Below are positions 42,894 to 51,444 of a DNA stretch of 64,000 bases, in pieces. Numbering within the stretch: position 1 is the first letter of the stretch; each line of letters opens with the position of its first letter. Below the pieces are notes generated by a model. That model was given only the letters and a program-made list of their open reading frames with translations, was not told the origin of the DNA and did no database searches. This stretch comes from JALORV01 sp963766365 (GTDB taxonomy: Bacteria; Pseudomonadota; Gammaproteobacteria; Burkholderiales; Burkholderiaceae_F). The translations under genes and the position numbers were made by a program. The stretch covers positions 588,434 through 652,433 of the forward strand of contig CAVXZK010000006.1 in assembly GCA_963766365.1 (NCBI GenBank). The letters are read 5' to 3'.

Positions 42894-43934
42894 ATGAGAA
42901 TGATTCGACAAGGAGCGCTGGCCCTCGCGGTAGTCGCGGCGGCGGCGTGCTCGACTCAGCAAGACGCGGCCGTAAGTCCGAACGCGCTCGTAGCCACCAA
43001 GGTCTCCTCCGCGCCATCGATGACGGCCGGCGCGACTGATCCGGTCTGGGCCGCCGCCAAGCCACTCCGGATCGAACTGTCCGGCGGCGAGAACTTCGGC
43101 GGCAAGGGCTCGACGACGGCAACGCTGAAGGCCGTTTACTCGGGCGACATGGTGTACTTCCTGGTCCAGTACGCCGACCCCACCAACTCGGTGCGGCGGG
43201 GACCGTTCCAGAAGCAGCCAGATGGCAGCTGGAAGAAGCTCGTCAGTCCGAACAACAAGGGTGGCGACGAAACCGAGTACTACGAGGACAAATGGGCGTT
43301 CCTGTGGCCGATCGATAACTCGGTCAAGGGCTTCGCGCAGGGCGGATGCGGGGTCACGTGTCACGTCGGTGAAGGCAAGCCGTTCGGCAACAAGTACACC
43401 GCGTCTGCCGGAGAGATGCTGGACATGTGGCACATGAAGGGCAGCCGCACGGCGCCGGTCGGCTTTGTCGACGACCAGTACTGCGACGACACCCGCTATG
43501 ACCCGAAGAAGTCGCCGAACGCCGGTCGCAAGAGCGATCCAGGCGGCCCCGAGTACGGCAACATGAAGGTGGTCAACGGACGGCCCGAGTTCATGAACAA
43601 GGACGGCAAGCCGGGCAATGCCGGCGGTACGTTCTATGTGATCGACGGCAACCAGGTACCGTTCGACGACGCGCGGTTCAAGGCCGGCGACGAAGTGGCC
43701 TCCTACATGATCTACCACGTCAAGGGCGACCGCGCCGACATTCGTGTGGCCACCTCGTGGAAGGACGGCATGCTGACGTCGGTGGTGTCGCGCAAGCTGG
43801 TCACGGGCAGCAAGCTCGATGTGCAGTACAGCGACCTCAACGCGCAGTATCCGTTCGGTTTCGCCGCCTTCGACAACGCACAGGTGCGCCATGCGGTGCA
43901 CTTCGACGCCAAGTATCTGGTGTTTGCGAAGTAA
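42894..43934 (+). CDS. Ethylbenzene dehydrogenase-related heme lipoprotein
   Basis: The product is 346 residues. The signal ends VVAAAACS (lipobox Cys19). The body matches the EB_dh heme-binding fold of the gamma subunits of DMSO-reductase-type dehydrogenases: VWAAAKPLRIELSGGENFGG, KAVYSGDMVYFLVQYADPT and DIRVATSWKDGMLTSVVSRKL. A motif CGVTCH (about residue 154) looks like a c-type heme site but has three residues between the Cys. No catalytic partner genes are nearby, so it may serve as an electron carrier or sensor. A strong terminator follows. Confidence 0.85.
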   Translation: MRMIRQGALALAVVAAAACSTQQDAAVSPNALVATKVSSAPSMTAGATDPVWAAAKPLRIELSGGENFGGKGSTTATLKAVYSGDMVYFLVQYADPTNSVRRGPFQKQPDGSWKKLVSPNNKGGDETEYYEDKWAFLWPIDNSVKGFAQGGCGVTCHVGEGKPFGNKYTASAGEMLDMWHMKGSRTAPVGFVDDQYCDDTRYDPKKSPNAGRKSDPGGPEYGNMKVVNGRPEFMNKDGKPGNAGGTFYVIDGNQVPFDDARFKAGDEVASYMIYHVKGDRADIRVATSWKDGMLTSVVSRKLVTGSKLDVQYSDLNAQYPFGFAAFDNAQVRHAVHFDAKYLVFAK

Positions 43935-43957
43935 GGTTGAGCTGAGTTCGCTCCGCC

Positions 43958-43985
43958 AAAGGGGTGGTAAGTGCCACCCCTTTTC
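43958..43985 (+). terminator. Rho-independent terminator of the EB_dh-like gene
   Basis: A perfect 10-bp stem AAAGGGGTGG / CCACCCCTTT, a six-base loop, with Ts continuing into TTTTC. It is 24 bases after the stop. The hairpin can also work on the opposite strand. Confidence 0.9.
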
Positions 43986-44094
43986 ATTTGTCGAGTGATC
44001 CGAGTACCGAATCAGGCGCGCACGACACACGTCGTCGGAAGCGGCCGACCGAACGCCGATTGACGCACCACTCGGGGCCCTGTCGCATCTCGCA

Positions 44095-44469
44095 CTACTT
44101 CGGTATCGGCTTCTTTCCGAGCATGTCCTTCAGGCCTGCAAACGGCGCAAAGGTTGCTGCAGGGCCGGCACCTGAGCCGCCGCCGCCCGCGCCCGTCGCC
44201 TCCAGCTGTCGCTGATGCTCGTTGTCGTGGCAGTACAGGCACAGCAGCTCCCAGTTACTGCCATCGGGCGGATTGTTGTCGTGGTTGTGATCCCTGTGAT
44301 GGACAGTCAGCTCGCGCACATTCCTGTGTGTGAACTCACGGGCGCAACGGCCACAGATCCAGGGGTAGATCTTCAACGCCTTTTCGCGGTAGCCCTGCGC
44401 ACGCTCGTCCGCGATGCGTCGCGCTTCTGCCACGACGCGGTCCAGTCTTCCTGGATCATTCGTTTTCAT
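44095..44469 (-). CDS. yajD: YajD family HNH nuclease
   Basis: The product is 124 residues. The HNH/zinc fold is complete: CGRCAREFTHRNVRELTVHH, then RDHNHDNNPPDGSNWELLCLYCHDNEH, with CxxC pairs for zinc, the His-His of the active site, the Asn and the final His. The N-terminus (DRVVAEARRIADERAQGYREKALKIYPW) is standard for YajD. The Gly-rich tail ends in Lys/Pro. The biological role is unknown. It is a single gene. Confidence 0.93.
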   Translation of the reverse strand: MKTNDPGRLDRVVAEARRIADERAQGYREKALKIYPWICGRCAREFTHRNVRELTVHHRDHNHDNNPPDGSNWELLCLYCHDNEHQRQLEATGAGGGGSGAGPAATFAPFAGLKDMLGKKPIPK

Positions 44470-44553
44470 GCGACGGCGACATCCGTTGTCGTGAAGGGTG
44501 ACTCATCAACGCGTCGGCGGGCTGCCGACCGGGCGCAGGCCGGTCCACTAACT

Positions 44554-44808
44554 CTAGGCGTATTCCATCAGGCGTTTCAAGACCCCTTCGTCCGTCACCT
44601 TTGCGGCGATCATCCGATTCGTCTCCGCCTCGAAGGGGACAGCGGCGCGCCCCGATTTCACGATGGCGAGGCGCTGCAGGAGTTCTCCGATGACGGCCCA
44701 GTCCTCATCAGTCATGAGCGCCTTCTCGAGCGGCACAGCTGCACGGACCCAGCAGTCAACGTCGCCGCCATAGCGCTGATAGATAGTCAATTTCTCGTCA
44801 GTGATCAC
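44554..44808 (-). CDS. Small conserved-looking protein, unknown function
   Basis: The product is 84 residues, MITDEKLTIYQRYGGDVDCWVRAAVPLEKALMTDEDWAVI and onward, ending KRLMEYA. It is acidic, helical and without signal or membrane segment. Codon pattern and composition look coding, and no other frame here does. I do not recognise a family. The 294 bases before the next gene (44809-45102) hold no convincing feature. Confidence 0.65.
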   Translation of the reverse strand: MITDEKLTIYQRYGGDVDCWVRAAVPLEKALMTDEDWAVIGELLQRLAIVKSGRAAVPFEAETNRMIAAKVTDEGVLKRLMEYA

Positions 44809-45102
44809 GCGCGTCCGCCACAGTCAATCGATCAAGCCGCTGAGGGTAGCCATTTCCTCGCGCGCGTCGATCTGCTTCGAGCGAACCAGTGGAGGAGACG
44901 CCATTCTGCCCGGCAGCATGAATTGCATGGACGTCCGAAGCAGGAGCGAGAAGGCGGGCGACGCCGGCTCCGATGATCTCCAGGTCTTGCAGTCAGGCTC
45001 GGGCAGGCCAGGCGGCAGCGTGTCCTACCACTACGCATTCAACCGCTTAGCCGAATTGAGCCTGCGGTCGGCGGCAATCGAGGTCCTGGCGGGCGGCGCG
45101 GG

Positions 45103-45510
45103 CTACTTGCCTTTGCCTTGTCCCTTGCCGTTGCCATTGCCGTTGTTCTTGCCTTTGCCTTTGCCCTTGCCGTGCTCCTGCTCGTAGTGCGGCACGTAGA
45201 CGCTGTTGTACCAGTCATCCTTGACGAAATAGACAGGACGGGCGCAGGCGTCGTACTTCTGGCAATGCTTCTTCCAGTCCTTGGCATGCCCGGGTGGCAC
45301 GTGCAGGTAGACCGGTTGCACCGGTTGCACCACCTGCACGCGCTGGATCACCACCGGTTGCGGGTAGATCAACACCGGACGCGGGGCAGTGCCGATGTCG
45401 ATCTGTCCATAGAAGCCGGGCTGGCCGATACTGATCGAAACGCCGACGTCGGCGGCCAATGCAGCCGACGCTGCGAGGGTGAGCAGGCTGGCAAGTACAA
45501 GGCGCTTCAT
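45103..45510 (-). CDS. Secreted protein with Gly-Lys-rich tail, unknown function
   Basis: The product is 135 residues from ATG 45510 (AAGGAC upstream). The signal peptide is MKRLVLASLLTLAASAALAA. The mature part has a hydrophobic beta stretch VLIYPQPVVIQRVQVVQPVQPVYLHVPPGH, then a conserved-looking KKHCQKYDACARPVYFVKDDWYNSVYVPHYE, and a repetitive basic tail (HGKGKGKGKNNGNGNGKGQG...). Similar short proteins are common in Burkholderiales. The tail may bind nucleic acid or polyanions; this is a guess. Confidence 0.8.
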   Translation of the reverse strand: MKRLVLASLLTLAASAALAADVGVSISIGQPGFYGQIDIGTAPRPVLIYPQPVVIQRVQVVQPVQPVYLHVPPGHAKDWKKHCQKYDACARPVYFVKDDWYNSVYVPHYEQEHGKGKGKGKNNGNGNGKGQGKGK

Positions 45511-45765
45511 GATGTCCTTTCGAATGACACTCACCTCAACGCTTGACACCTCGGGGACGAGGACAGCGCCGGGACGGACTAGCAGTCTTCCGTCAATGCC
45601 GGCGGCAGTTGCGACAAAAGTGAACGGCTGTGCGTCTCATCGGCACAGAGCGGGCCCAGAACGTCACGCATCCGGGGGATACCGATTGGATCAGCGCCTT
45701 CGGCACCCCGCTCTCCGGCTTTGCCCGGCGGACGACACTGGATCACTTGCGGATGGAGCGATGGC

Positions 45766-46497
45766 GTGGCGTTGACGCTGGCGCGCGACAACCATCTCGT
45801 CATCACCTGCGAGCATGGCGGACGCAAGGTCCCACGCGCCTACGCCGCGCTTTTCTCGGGCCGGGCGGATTCGCTGTCGAGCCACCGGGGCTGGGACGCC
45901 GGTGCGCTCGAACTGGCCCGTCAGATGGCCGAGGTTTTTGGTGCGCCGCTGCACGTCGCCACCACGACACGGTTGCTCGTCGACCTGAACCGCTCGATCG
46001 GTCACCCTCAACTGTTCTCGGAAGTTACCCGCCCACTTTCGCGAGCTCGCCGCGACGACATCATCGATGGTCACTACCGACCCCATCGGCAGGCGGTCGA
46101 AAGCGATATCGCGCGTCACGTTGCGTCGGGCCAACGGGTCATCCATGTCGCGTCGCACAGCTTCACACCGACGCTCGACGACGTACCCCGGCACGCCGAC
46201 GTTGCCTGGCTCTATGACCCACGGCGCCCTGGTGAAGTGGCCTTCGCTCGAGCCTGGATGCGGGCGCTCGAACATCGGTCTCCAGAGCTACGCCTGCGCA
46301 GAAACTACCCGTATCAGGGTCGCGCCGACGGTCTCACGGCATCGTTGCGCAGGCACCATCCGGCGGCGACCTACGTGGGCATCGAACTCGAGGTCAACCA
46401 GCGCTTTGTCGAACAGCGCGGCACGCCCTGGCAGAGGCTGAAAATGATGCTCGTCGATTCGCTGAAGAAAGCCCTTGCCGACACGGCACGTCGTTGA
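45766..46497 (+). CDS. N-formylglutamate amidohydrolase family protein
   Basis: The product is 243 residues from a GTG at 45766, chosen for GGAG at 45755 and because the family begins close to this point. Motifs are HLVITCEHGGRKVP, SSHRGWDAGALELAR, LVDLNRSIGHPQLFSEVTR and VIHVASHSFTPTLD, with the zinc-binding Glu/His residues in place. Members of the HutG/NFGase family deformylate N-formyl amino acids in histidine degradation, but many stand-alone members (as here, with no hut genes) have unproven roles. It is convergent with the Anbu gene. The 255 bases upstream hold no other gene. Confidence 0.88.
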   Translation: MALTLARDNHLVITCEHGGRKVPRAYAALFSGRADSLSSHRGWDAGALELARQMAEVFGAPLHVATTTRLLVDLNRSIGHPQLFSEVTRPLSRARRDDIIDGHYRPHRQAVESDIARHVASGQRVIHVASHSFTPTLDDVPRHADVAWLYDPRRPGEVAFARAWMRALEHRSPELRLRRNYPYQGRADGLTASLRRHHPAATYVGIELEVNQRFVEQRGTPWQRLKMMLVDSLKKALADTARR

Positions 46498-46539
46498 ACT
46501 TGTTGCAGAGATTCCTGCGCAGCGCTGTAGTGTGACTGC

Positions 46540-47262
46540 CTACCAAGCCAGCGGCGGCAATTCGCGGAAGACTTTCCGTGTCCCCTCGAGCCACTGCTGC
46601 GTCAGTGCGTCGAAGTAGACATCGCCCTCCTCGAACCGACGCCTCATCGTCACGCGCAGGCTGTCCCGGGCGTAGCACAGCAGATCGATTGGCATGCCCA
46701 CCGAAAGGTTGCTGAGCATCGTCGAGTCGAATGACACCAGCACGCACTTGGTGGCATCTTCCAGCGTCGCGCTCGACGTCACCGCCAGATCGAGAATCGG
46801 CTTGCCGTACTTGGCTTCACCCGTCTGAAGGAAGCAGGTGTCGGTGTCAGCCTCGATGAAGTTGCCCTCGGCATAGATCCGGAAGAGCCGCATGTCTTCG
46901 CCAGCGATCTGTCCGCCGAGGATGAACGAGGCATTGAACTTAAGATCACTTGCTTCCAGAAACGGTCCGTCGCGTCGCTCAATGGCACGCATAGCATCCG
47001 ACACCAGGTTGGCGACGTCGAACATCGAGCCGGCACTCCAGATGTGGGACGGTTCGGCCGCTGCGCGCTTGCGCAGAACGTTGATCACCGCCTGCGTCGC
47101 GGCAAGGCCGCCTGAACTGAGCAGTACCAGCACCCGGTCGCCGGCACGCTCGAACACGGTCATCTTGCAGAACTTGGCGTAGTTGTCGACGCCCGCGTGC
47201 GTGCGCGAGTCGCTGGCGAAGATCAGCCCCCCGTCGAGCTTGACGCCGACGCAGTAGGTCAT
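46540..47262 (-). CDS. Anbu/BPH-type proteasome homologue (Ntn hydrolase)
   Basis: The product is 240 residues starting MTYCVGVKLDGGLIFASDSRTHAGVDNYAKF. Removal of Met exposes Thr2 as the N-terminal nucleophile, and Asp17/Lys-region residues follow as in proteasome beta subunits. The C-terminal RRRFEEGDVYFDALTQQW matches the Anbu/BPH subfamily. It probably forms a ring peptidase. It follows the transglutaminase-like gene by 53 bases, the usual partner; the ATP-grasp and alpha-E partners typical of such clusters are not in the window. Confidence 0.92.
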   Translation of the reverse strand: MTYCVGVKLDGGLIFASDSRTHAGVDNYAKFCKMTVFERAGDRVLVLLSSGGLAATQAVINVLRKRAAAEPSHIWSAGSMFDVANLVSDAMRAIERRDGPFLEASDLKFNASFILGGQIAGEDMRLFRIYAEGNFIEADTDTCFLQTGEAKYGKPILDLAVTSSATLEDATKCVLVSFDSTMLSNLSVGMPIDLLCYARDSLRVTMRRRFEEGDVYFDALTQQWLEGTRKVFRELPPLAW

Positions 47263-47315
47263 GCGGCAGGGCTTCGCGGCCCACCGTTCGCGCTCTCGCA
47301 CAACCCGCGACGCAT

Positions 47316-48128
47316 TCAGACCACCGCCACTTCCTCGGCCCAGACCTTGAACCGTTCCAGCGTATTCAGCCCGAAGGTGCTGGACAGCGCAACGTCACAG
47401 GCATCGCGGCCGTGGGCGATGAGCACACGGCCGATGCGCGGCGTGTTGTTGCGCGCATCGAAGGTGTACCAACGGTCGCCCAGGTAGGCCTCGAACCAGC
47501 CGGCGAAGTCCATCGTCCCGTACGGCGGTTCGGTGCCCATGTCGCCGAGGTAGCCGGTGCAGTAGCGCGCGGGAATGTTCATGCAACGACAGAACGCGAT
47601 CGCCAGGTGCGCATAGTCGCGGCAGACGCCACGCCCTTCCTTGTAGGCCTCCCAGGCGGTGCGCGTGCTCCGGGCGTGCGGATAGCCGAACTCGATGTGC
47701 CGGTGGACAAAGTCGCAGATCGCCTGCACCCGCGCCCACCCGGTCGGGCCGTTGCCGAAATGCTGCCACGCGATGTCGTAGAGCAGGTCGGTGTCGCAGT
47801 AGCGACTGCCCAGCAGATAGACCAGCGTTGATTCGGGCAGATGCTCGACCGGAACCTGCATGGCCCCGGGAGCCACGACATCCGGCAGGCCGCTGTCGTT
47901 GACCACCGCGTCGGTACTCAGCGCGAAGCGCCCCGGCGGCGCGACAATGCGGCTACACCAGTTCCCGAAGAGGTCGCGGTAGGAGCTGACCGGAACCGAC
48001 GGCCGGGTGACGAGGTAGTCCGGGCGCACTAGATCGGACGCCCGCGAATAGTGGATGCTGAGTGCGAGGATCATCGGCGTCGGACCCTGGCATTGGTATT
48101 CGATCTCGAAGCCGACTCGAATCTGCAT
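47316..48128 (-). CDS. Transglutaminase-like protein (Anbu-cluster type)
   Basis: The product is 270 residues from ATG 48128 (a TTG at 48143 with GGAAGGA upstream is possible). An N-terminal beta domain (MQIRVGFEIEYQCQGPTPMI) precedes a papain-like core with the Cys in EGRGVCRDYAHLAIAFCR and the Asp in RWYTFDARNN. The position that normally holds the catalytic His (DF-H-A-W in many relatives) reads DFAGWFEAYL here. Members pair with Anbu and are thought to act in peptide or amine linkage or cleavage. Loss of the His could mean an inactive or variant enzyme. Confidence 0.9.
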   Translation of the reverse strand: MQIRVGFEIEYQCQGPTPMILALSIHYSRASDLVRPDYLVTRPSVPVSSYRDLFGNWCSRIVAPPGRFALSTDAVVNDSGLPDVVAPGAMQVPVEHLPESTLVYLLGSRYCDTDLLYDIAWQHFGNGPTGWARVQAICDFVHRHIEFGYPHARSTRTAWEAYKEGRGVCRDYAHLAIAFCRCMNIPARYCTGYLGDMGTEPPYGTMDFAGWFEAYLGDRWYTFDARNNTPRIGRVLIAHGRDACDVALSSTFGLNTLERFKVWAEEVAVV

Positions 48129-48308
48129 GTTTGTGGTCGCCAAAAGGAATCCTTCCGAGTGTTCCCTGGGTCGAGGGCCCTGATATCGCCCCCCTAAGTC
48201 TGTGCGCAAGCGGACATAATGGGAAATCAGGTGGCCGCACCTCGACGGAAGACTACGGCCATACGCGCCGAGGACGCGTCCGCTGCGCTCTCTTTACACC
48301 CTCTCATC

Positions 48309-49439
48309 ATGACTAAACGACTGGTGTTCCTGGTGCCGGGCTTCTTCGGCTTCAGCTCTGTCGGCGCGGTGAATTATTTCGATGACGTCGAGCGCTCGTT
48401 GGGCGCTGCGCTGCGCCGGCGTGGAGTTGAGGCTCGAATCGTGCGGTGCATGACCCAGCCGACCGCGTCGATCCCGCGGCGCGCCGACATACTTCGCCGC
48501 CAGGTGATCCGCAGCGGCGGCCTGAGAGCGAGCGAGTTGCACTTTGTCGGCCACTCGACGGGCGGCCTCGACGTGCGCATGCTGCTGACCCCGGATGTGA
48601 AGATCGCCAGCGGCGACTCGGAGGAGCGCATCGCCCGCCTGACGCGGACAGCCATTTCCGTGGCCACGCCACACCACGGCACGCCACTCGCCAATCACTT
48701 CGTCACCATCCAAGGGCAGACGCTGCTGCTGGTACTGAGCGCGCTGGCGACCTCGGGGCAGGGCCGCGGAACCATTCTCGCCGCGGCCAAAGCTCTCGCG
48801 CTGGTCGCCCGGCTCGACGACTGGGTGGGGCGCGCCGAGGGGCCGCTCGATCGCATCGCCGAGACCCTGCTGCGCAAGATCCGTTTCGACCGACACGACC
48901 CGGCGTGGGCCTACCTCGGCGAAATCGAGCGTGATCAGGGCGCGGTGCTGCAGCTCACGCCGGAGGGGATCGACCTGTTCGACGCCGCTGTGTCGGATAA
49001 GCGCGGGATCGACTACGGCTGCGTCGTCGCGGGTGTGCCGAAGCCACGCGAGCAGTTCAGGCTGAAGGAACTCCTGGATCCGGAATACATCGTGCTGCGG
49101 GCACTCTTCCGGCTGTTGCACGTACTGACGGCGCGGCCGCACCCGCGTTATCCGTATCCCAAGCCGGGACAGGCGTTACAGCGGCAACTCGATCGGGGAC
49201 TCGGCTTCAAGGCGACGCCCCAGATCAGCGACGGTATCGTGCCGACGTTGAGCCAGCTGCACGGTCGGCTAGTGCACGTCACGCGTGCCGATCACCTCGA
49301 TCTGGTCGGCCACTACACGCTGGCGGGTGGCGGTACGGCGAACTGGTTGCCGTCGGGCGCCGGCTTCACTCCCGAAGCATTCGACGCGACCTGGGAAGCG
49401 ATCGCCGCAGCAATCGCAAAAGGTCGCCGGACGGCTTGA
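48309..49439 (+). CDS. Alpha/beta-hydrolase, lipase-like
   Basis: The product is 376 residues from ATG 48309; the frame is open further upstream. It begins KRLVFLVPGFFGFSS, the oxyanion strand, and has the nucleophile elbow LHFVGHSTGGLDVRML (GHSTG). A late ADHLDLVGHYTL contains a suitable His, and DG in ISDGIVPT fits the acid. No signal peptide, so it is probably cytoplasmic. It resembles triacylglycerol lipases/esterases of the PGAP1-like or LipA-like groups; the substrate is unknown. It is divergent from the transglutaminase gene. Confidence 0.82.
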   Translation: MTKRLVFLVPGFFGFSSVGAVNYFDDVERSLGAALRRRGVEARIVRCMTQPTASIPRRADILRRQVIRSGGLRASELHFVGHSTGGLDVRMLLTPDVKIASGDSEERIARLTRTAISVATPHHGTPLANHFVTIQGQTLLLVLSALATSGQGRGTILAAAKALALVARLDDWVGRAEGPLDRIAETLLRKIRFDRHDPAWAYLGEIERDQGAVLQLTPEGIDLFDAAVSDKRGIDYGCVVAGVPKPREQFRLKELLDPEYIVLRALFRLLHVLTARPHPRYPYPKPGQALQRQLDRGLGFKATPQISDGIVPTLSQLHGRLVHVTRADHLDLVGHYTLAGGGTANWLPSGAGFTPEAFDATWEAIAAAIAKGRRTA

Positions 49440-49535
49440 TCCCATCGACCCTCAGACCGCTGGCGGGTAAAGGGGGGGTGGCCAGGCCCTTGCTTCCCGC
49501 GCAGATTTCACCGAACCGTGCGGTCCGAGCGGGAA

Positions 49536-50363
49536 TCAGCTGAGCAGCGCCAATGGCTCGAATTGGGCCTGCTCGCGGATCGTCGCAACGAGCCACATCC
49601 ATGCGCTCGGGTTGTGCCTCACGAATTGCAACCAGCCGGTGACCTGGGCAGACACGAACCGATCCCTGGTATCGCGTATCCGCAGCTTGGCTGCACTGTG
49701 AATCGCGTGCGTTACCTCGTGCACGAACACGACAGCCCGCTGCGGCCCATGCAAGCACTCGTACAGCTCGACCGTCCGGTCAGTCTTGGTCTCGCTGAAA
49801 TAGCCATCGACCTGATAACGCACGGCGGCATGATGGCGCAGCGGCTGGAAGCGCACGACATGCCCGTCAACGAGGACGGCCTTGGGAATGCAATAGCTTC
49901 GGTGCTTCACTCCTGACGCCGCATGCTCGAAGCGCGCCCCGGGTTTGACGGACTCTCCCAGCAGGCGGTTGAACCAGATCCACACTTCCGGATTCTGCTG
50001 GGCGAATGACACGAGGCCGGCCGCGAGACTCTGCGTAAAGGCTTCCTCGATGCAGCCGGTCTGGCAGCCCGCCGACTTATGAATCAGGCGGATGAGCGCC
50101 TTGAGGAACTGCTGCGCCAGGCGCTCGCCGGTCAGCGATTCGTGCAGCCAGACAATGCCGTGGCTCAGTTCGTACTCCATCAAGCGCCGTTGCATCCTCA
50201 TCGTGTCGCGCGGGGCGTGGATGACGGCCAGGTGAAATGGCCCCACCGTCATGCTCAGCGGGAACGCCGCCTCGGCAGGTGGCCGGACGCCGGCGTTGAG
50301 CCAGGAAGCGAGGTGTCGCTGGGACGCGCGCGACATTCCGGGTGAGACGGCAGCGATTCGCAT
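49536..50363 (-). CDS. Unknown protein with duplicated domain, HEVTH motif in second copy only
   Basis: The product is 275 residues from ATG 50363; the frame stays open to 50705, so the start is uncertain. The two halves align with an offset of about 127 residues: LHESLTGERLAQQFLKALIR (from residue 73) with LYECLHGPQRAVVFVHEVTH (from residue 200), then FAQQNPEVWIWFNRLL with FVRHNPSAWMWLVATI. The second copy carries HEVTHAIH (215-222), an HExxH zinc-peptidase motif, replaced by LKALIRLIH in the first. No signal peptide is clear. I do not recognise a family; a metalloprotein is inferred. Confidence 0.7.
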   Translation of the reverse strand: MRIAAVSPGMSRASQRHLASWLNAGVRPPAEAAFPLSMTVGPFHLAVIHAPRDTMRMQRRLMEYELSHGIVWLHESLTGERLAQQFLKALIRLIHKSAGCQTGCIEEAFTQSLAAGLVSFAQQNPEVWIWFNRLLGESVKPGARFEHAASGVKHRSYCIPKAVLVDGHVVRFQPLRHHAAVRYQVDGYFSETKTDRTVELYECLHGPQRAVVFVHEVTHAIHSAAKLRIRDTRDRFVSAQVTGWLQFVRHNPSAWMWLVATIREQAQFEPLALLS

Positions 50364-50716
50364 GGCAAGCTCGAGACTGGATTTGACCCATGTTACGACC
50401 GCCAGCCAGGCGCCGAATGACGTGACTGCGCCTGCCAGTGCCCTGATCAACGCCCTAAATGCAAGTACTCGCTTACGCCGAGTCCCTTGCGTTGGCTTGA
50501 GTAAGATCGAGGTTTGGGTCAAACGGCCCGCCTCGGTCGCTGGAAACTGAGAAGGGCCTCGGGACTGTTTGCCGACGTGAGTCTCGTAATCAGCTGCCAG
50601 CAGGCGCGCTGAGCAGCGTTCGGGAAGGCCAGGTTGTGGCAGTGCGCGATCGAGACTTCTGTCAGCCCGAAGTAAACAGTCGCGGGCTTGGAAGCAGACG
50701 CCCAAGCCGTCTTATT
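50364..50716. other. 353-base stretch with no assigned gene
   Basis: This is the open extension of the duplicated-domain gene's frame; it would add an Arg/Thr-rich N-terminus and one hydrophobic run (ALAGAVTSFGAWLAVVTW). Alternative starts there cannot be excluded. No promoter, hairpin or repeat stands out. Confidence 0.4.
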
Positions 50717-51223
50717 TCAAGCTCGTTCGTGCCGCACGACGTTGAACTGTTCGTCCGGTGCTGGTGGCTCGAAGTACGACGTCACTTCATCGAAGTCGGC
50801 TTCCGTCGTCCACTTTGCGCCCGGCGCCAGATTCAGCTCGAGGCTGCGTTGCTTCAGTTGGCGCTTGCACAGATCGTCCGACGCAACAATGAAATGGAGC
50901 TCATGATCGGCCTCGGCGCGCTCGTAAATCTCCCGGAACCATGCGCGCGACTTTCTCGTGTTGGCCGGAAAATCCAGGACGACCGTCATGCCAAGCGAAA
51001 GCAGCGCAACGACGTGGGGCGCAACGGTGGCACGAAGCCGAGCCGAGTACCTCAGGAACGCATCGAAGTCGACAAACTCGCCTGGGTAGAGACTCCCCAG
51101 CAGGTCATCCTGAACCAGCAACACTGCTCTTTCTCGCGCCGCCAACGATCTGGACAAGGTCGACTTGCCGGCAGCCATCTTTCCGCACATGAAGAACAGT
51201 TTGCCCTTTGAGCGCGTGTCCAT
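50717..51223 (-). CDS. P-loop kinase-like ATPase (AAA_33/zeta-toxin-like fold)
   Basis: The product is 168 residues. Walker A is LFFMCGKMAAGKSTLSRSLA (GKMAAGKS). A DD pair in LLVQDDLLGSLYPGEF and the segment TVVLDFPANTRKSRAWFREI fit the small-molecule kinase or zeta-toxin-like group. There is no antitoxin partner next to it, and the length is short, so a nucleotide/metabolite kinase is as likely as a toxin. It is divergent from the carbonic anhydrase gene across 221 bases. Confidence 0.8.
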   Translation of the reverse strand: MDTRSKGKLFFMCGKMAAGKSTLSRSLAARERAVLLVQDDLLGSLYPGEFVDFDAFLRYSARLRATVAPHVVALLSLGMTVVLDFPANTRKSRAWFREIYERAEADHELHFIVASDDLCKRQLKQRSLELNLAPGAKWTTEADFDEVTSYFEPPAPDEQFNVVRHERA

Positions 51224-51444
51224 TGGCCCCTCGAGGACGGACTGGTTGGCGGAGATTTTCGCCGAGGAATGGGTAGTCGAGACATTGGGTCCTGCAGTTG
51301 CGGCTGTGCCTCCTGTCCTTCGAGTCGAGCTCGACCTGGTTCATGGAAAGGAGCGGGCAACACACGACGCGAGCCGTACACTCAATGTGTGGTGGATTCC
51401 CGTCGAAATGGCTTGACTTCATCGACGCCGCCTAGCGAGGAACC

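Noticed and set aside
50717..51223. Zeta-type toxin of a toxin-antitoxin pair
   Set aside because: The P-loop fold fits, but no small antitoxin gene is adjacent and key zeta residues could not be assigned; kept as a generic kinase.
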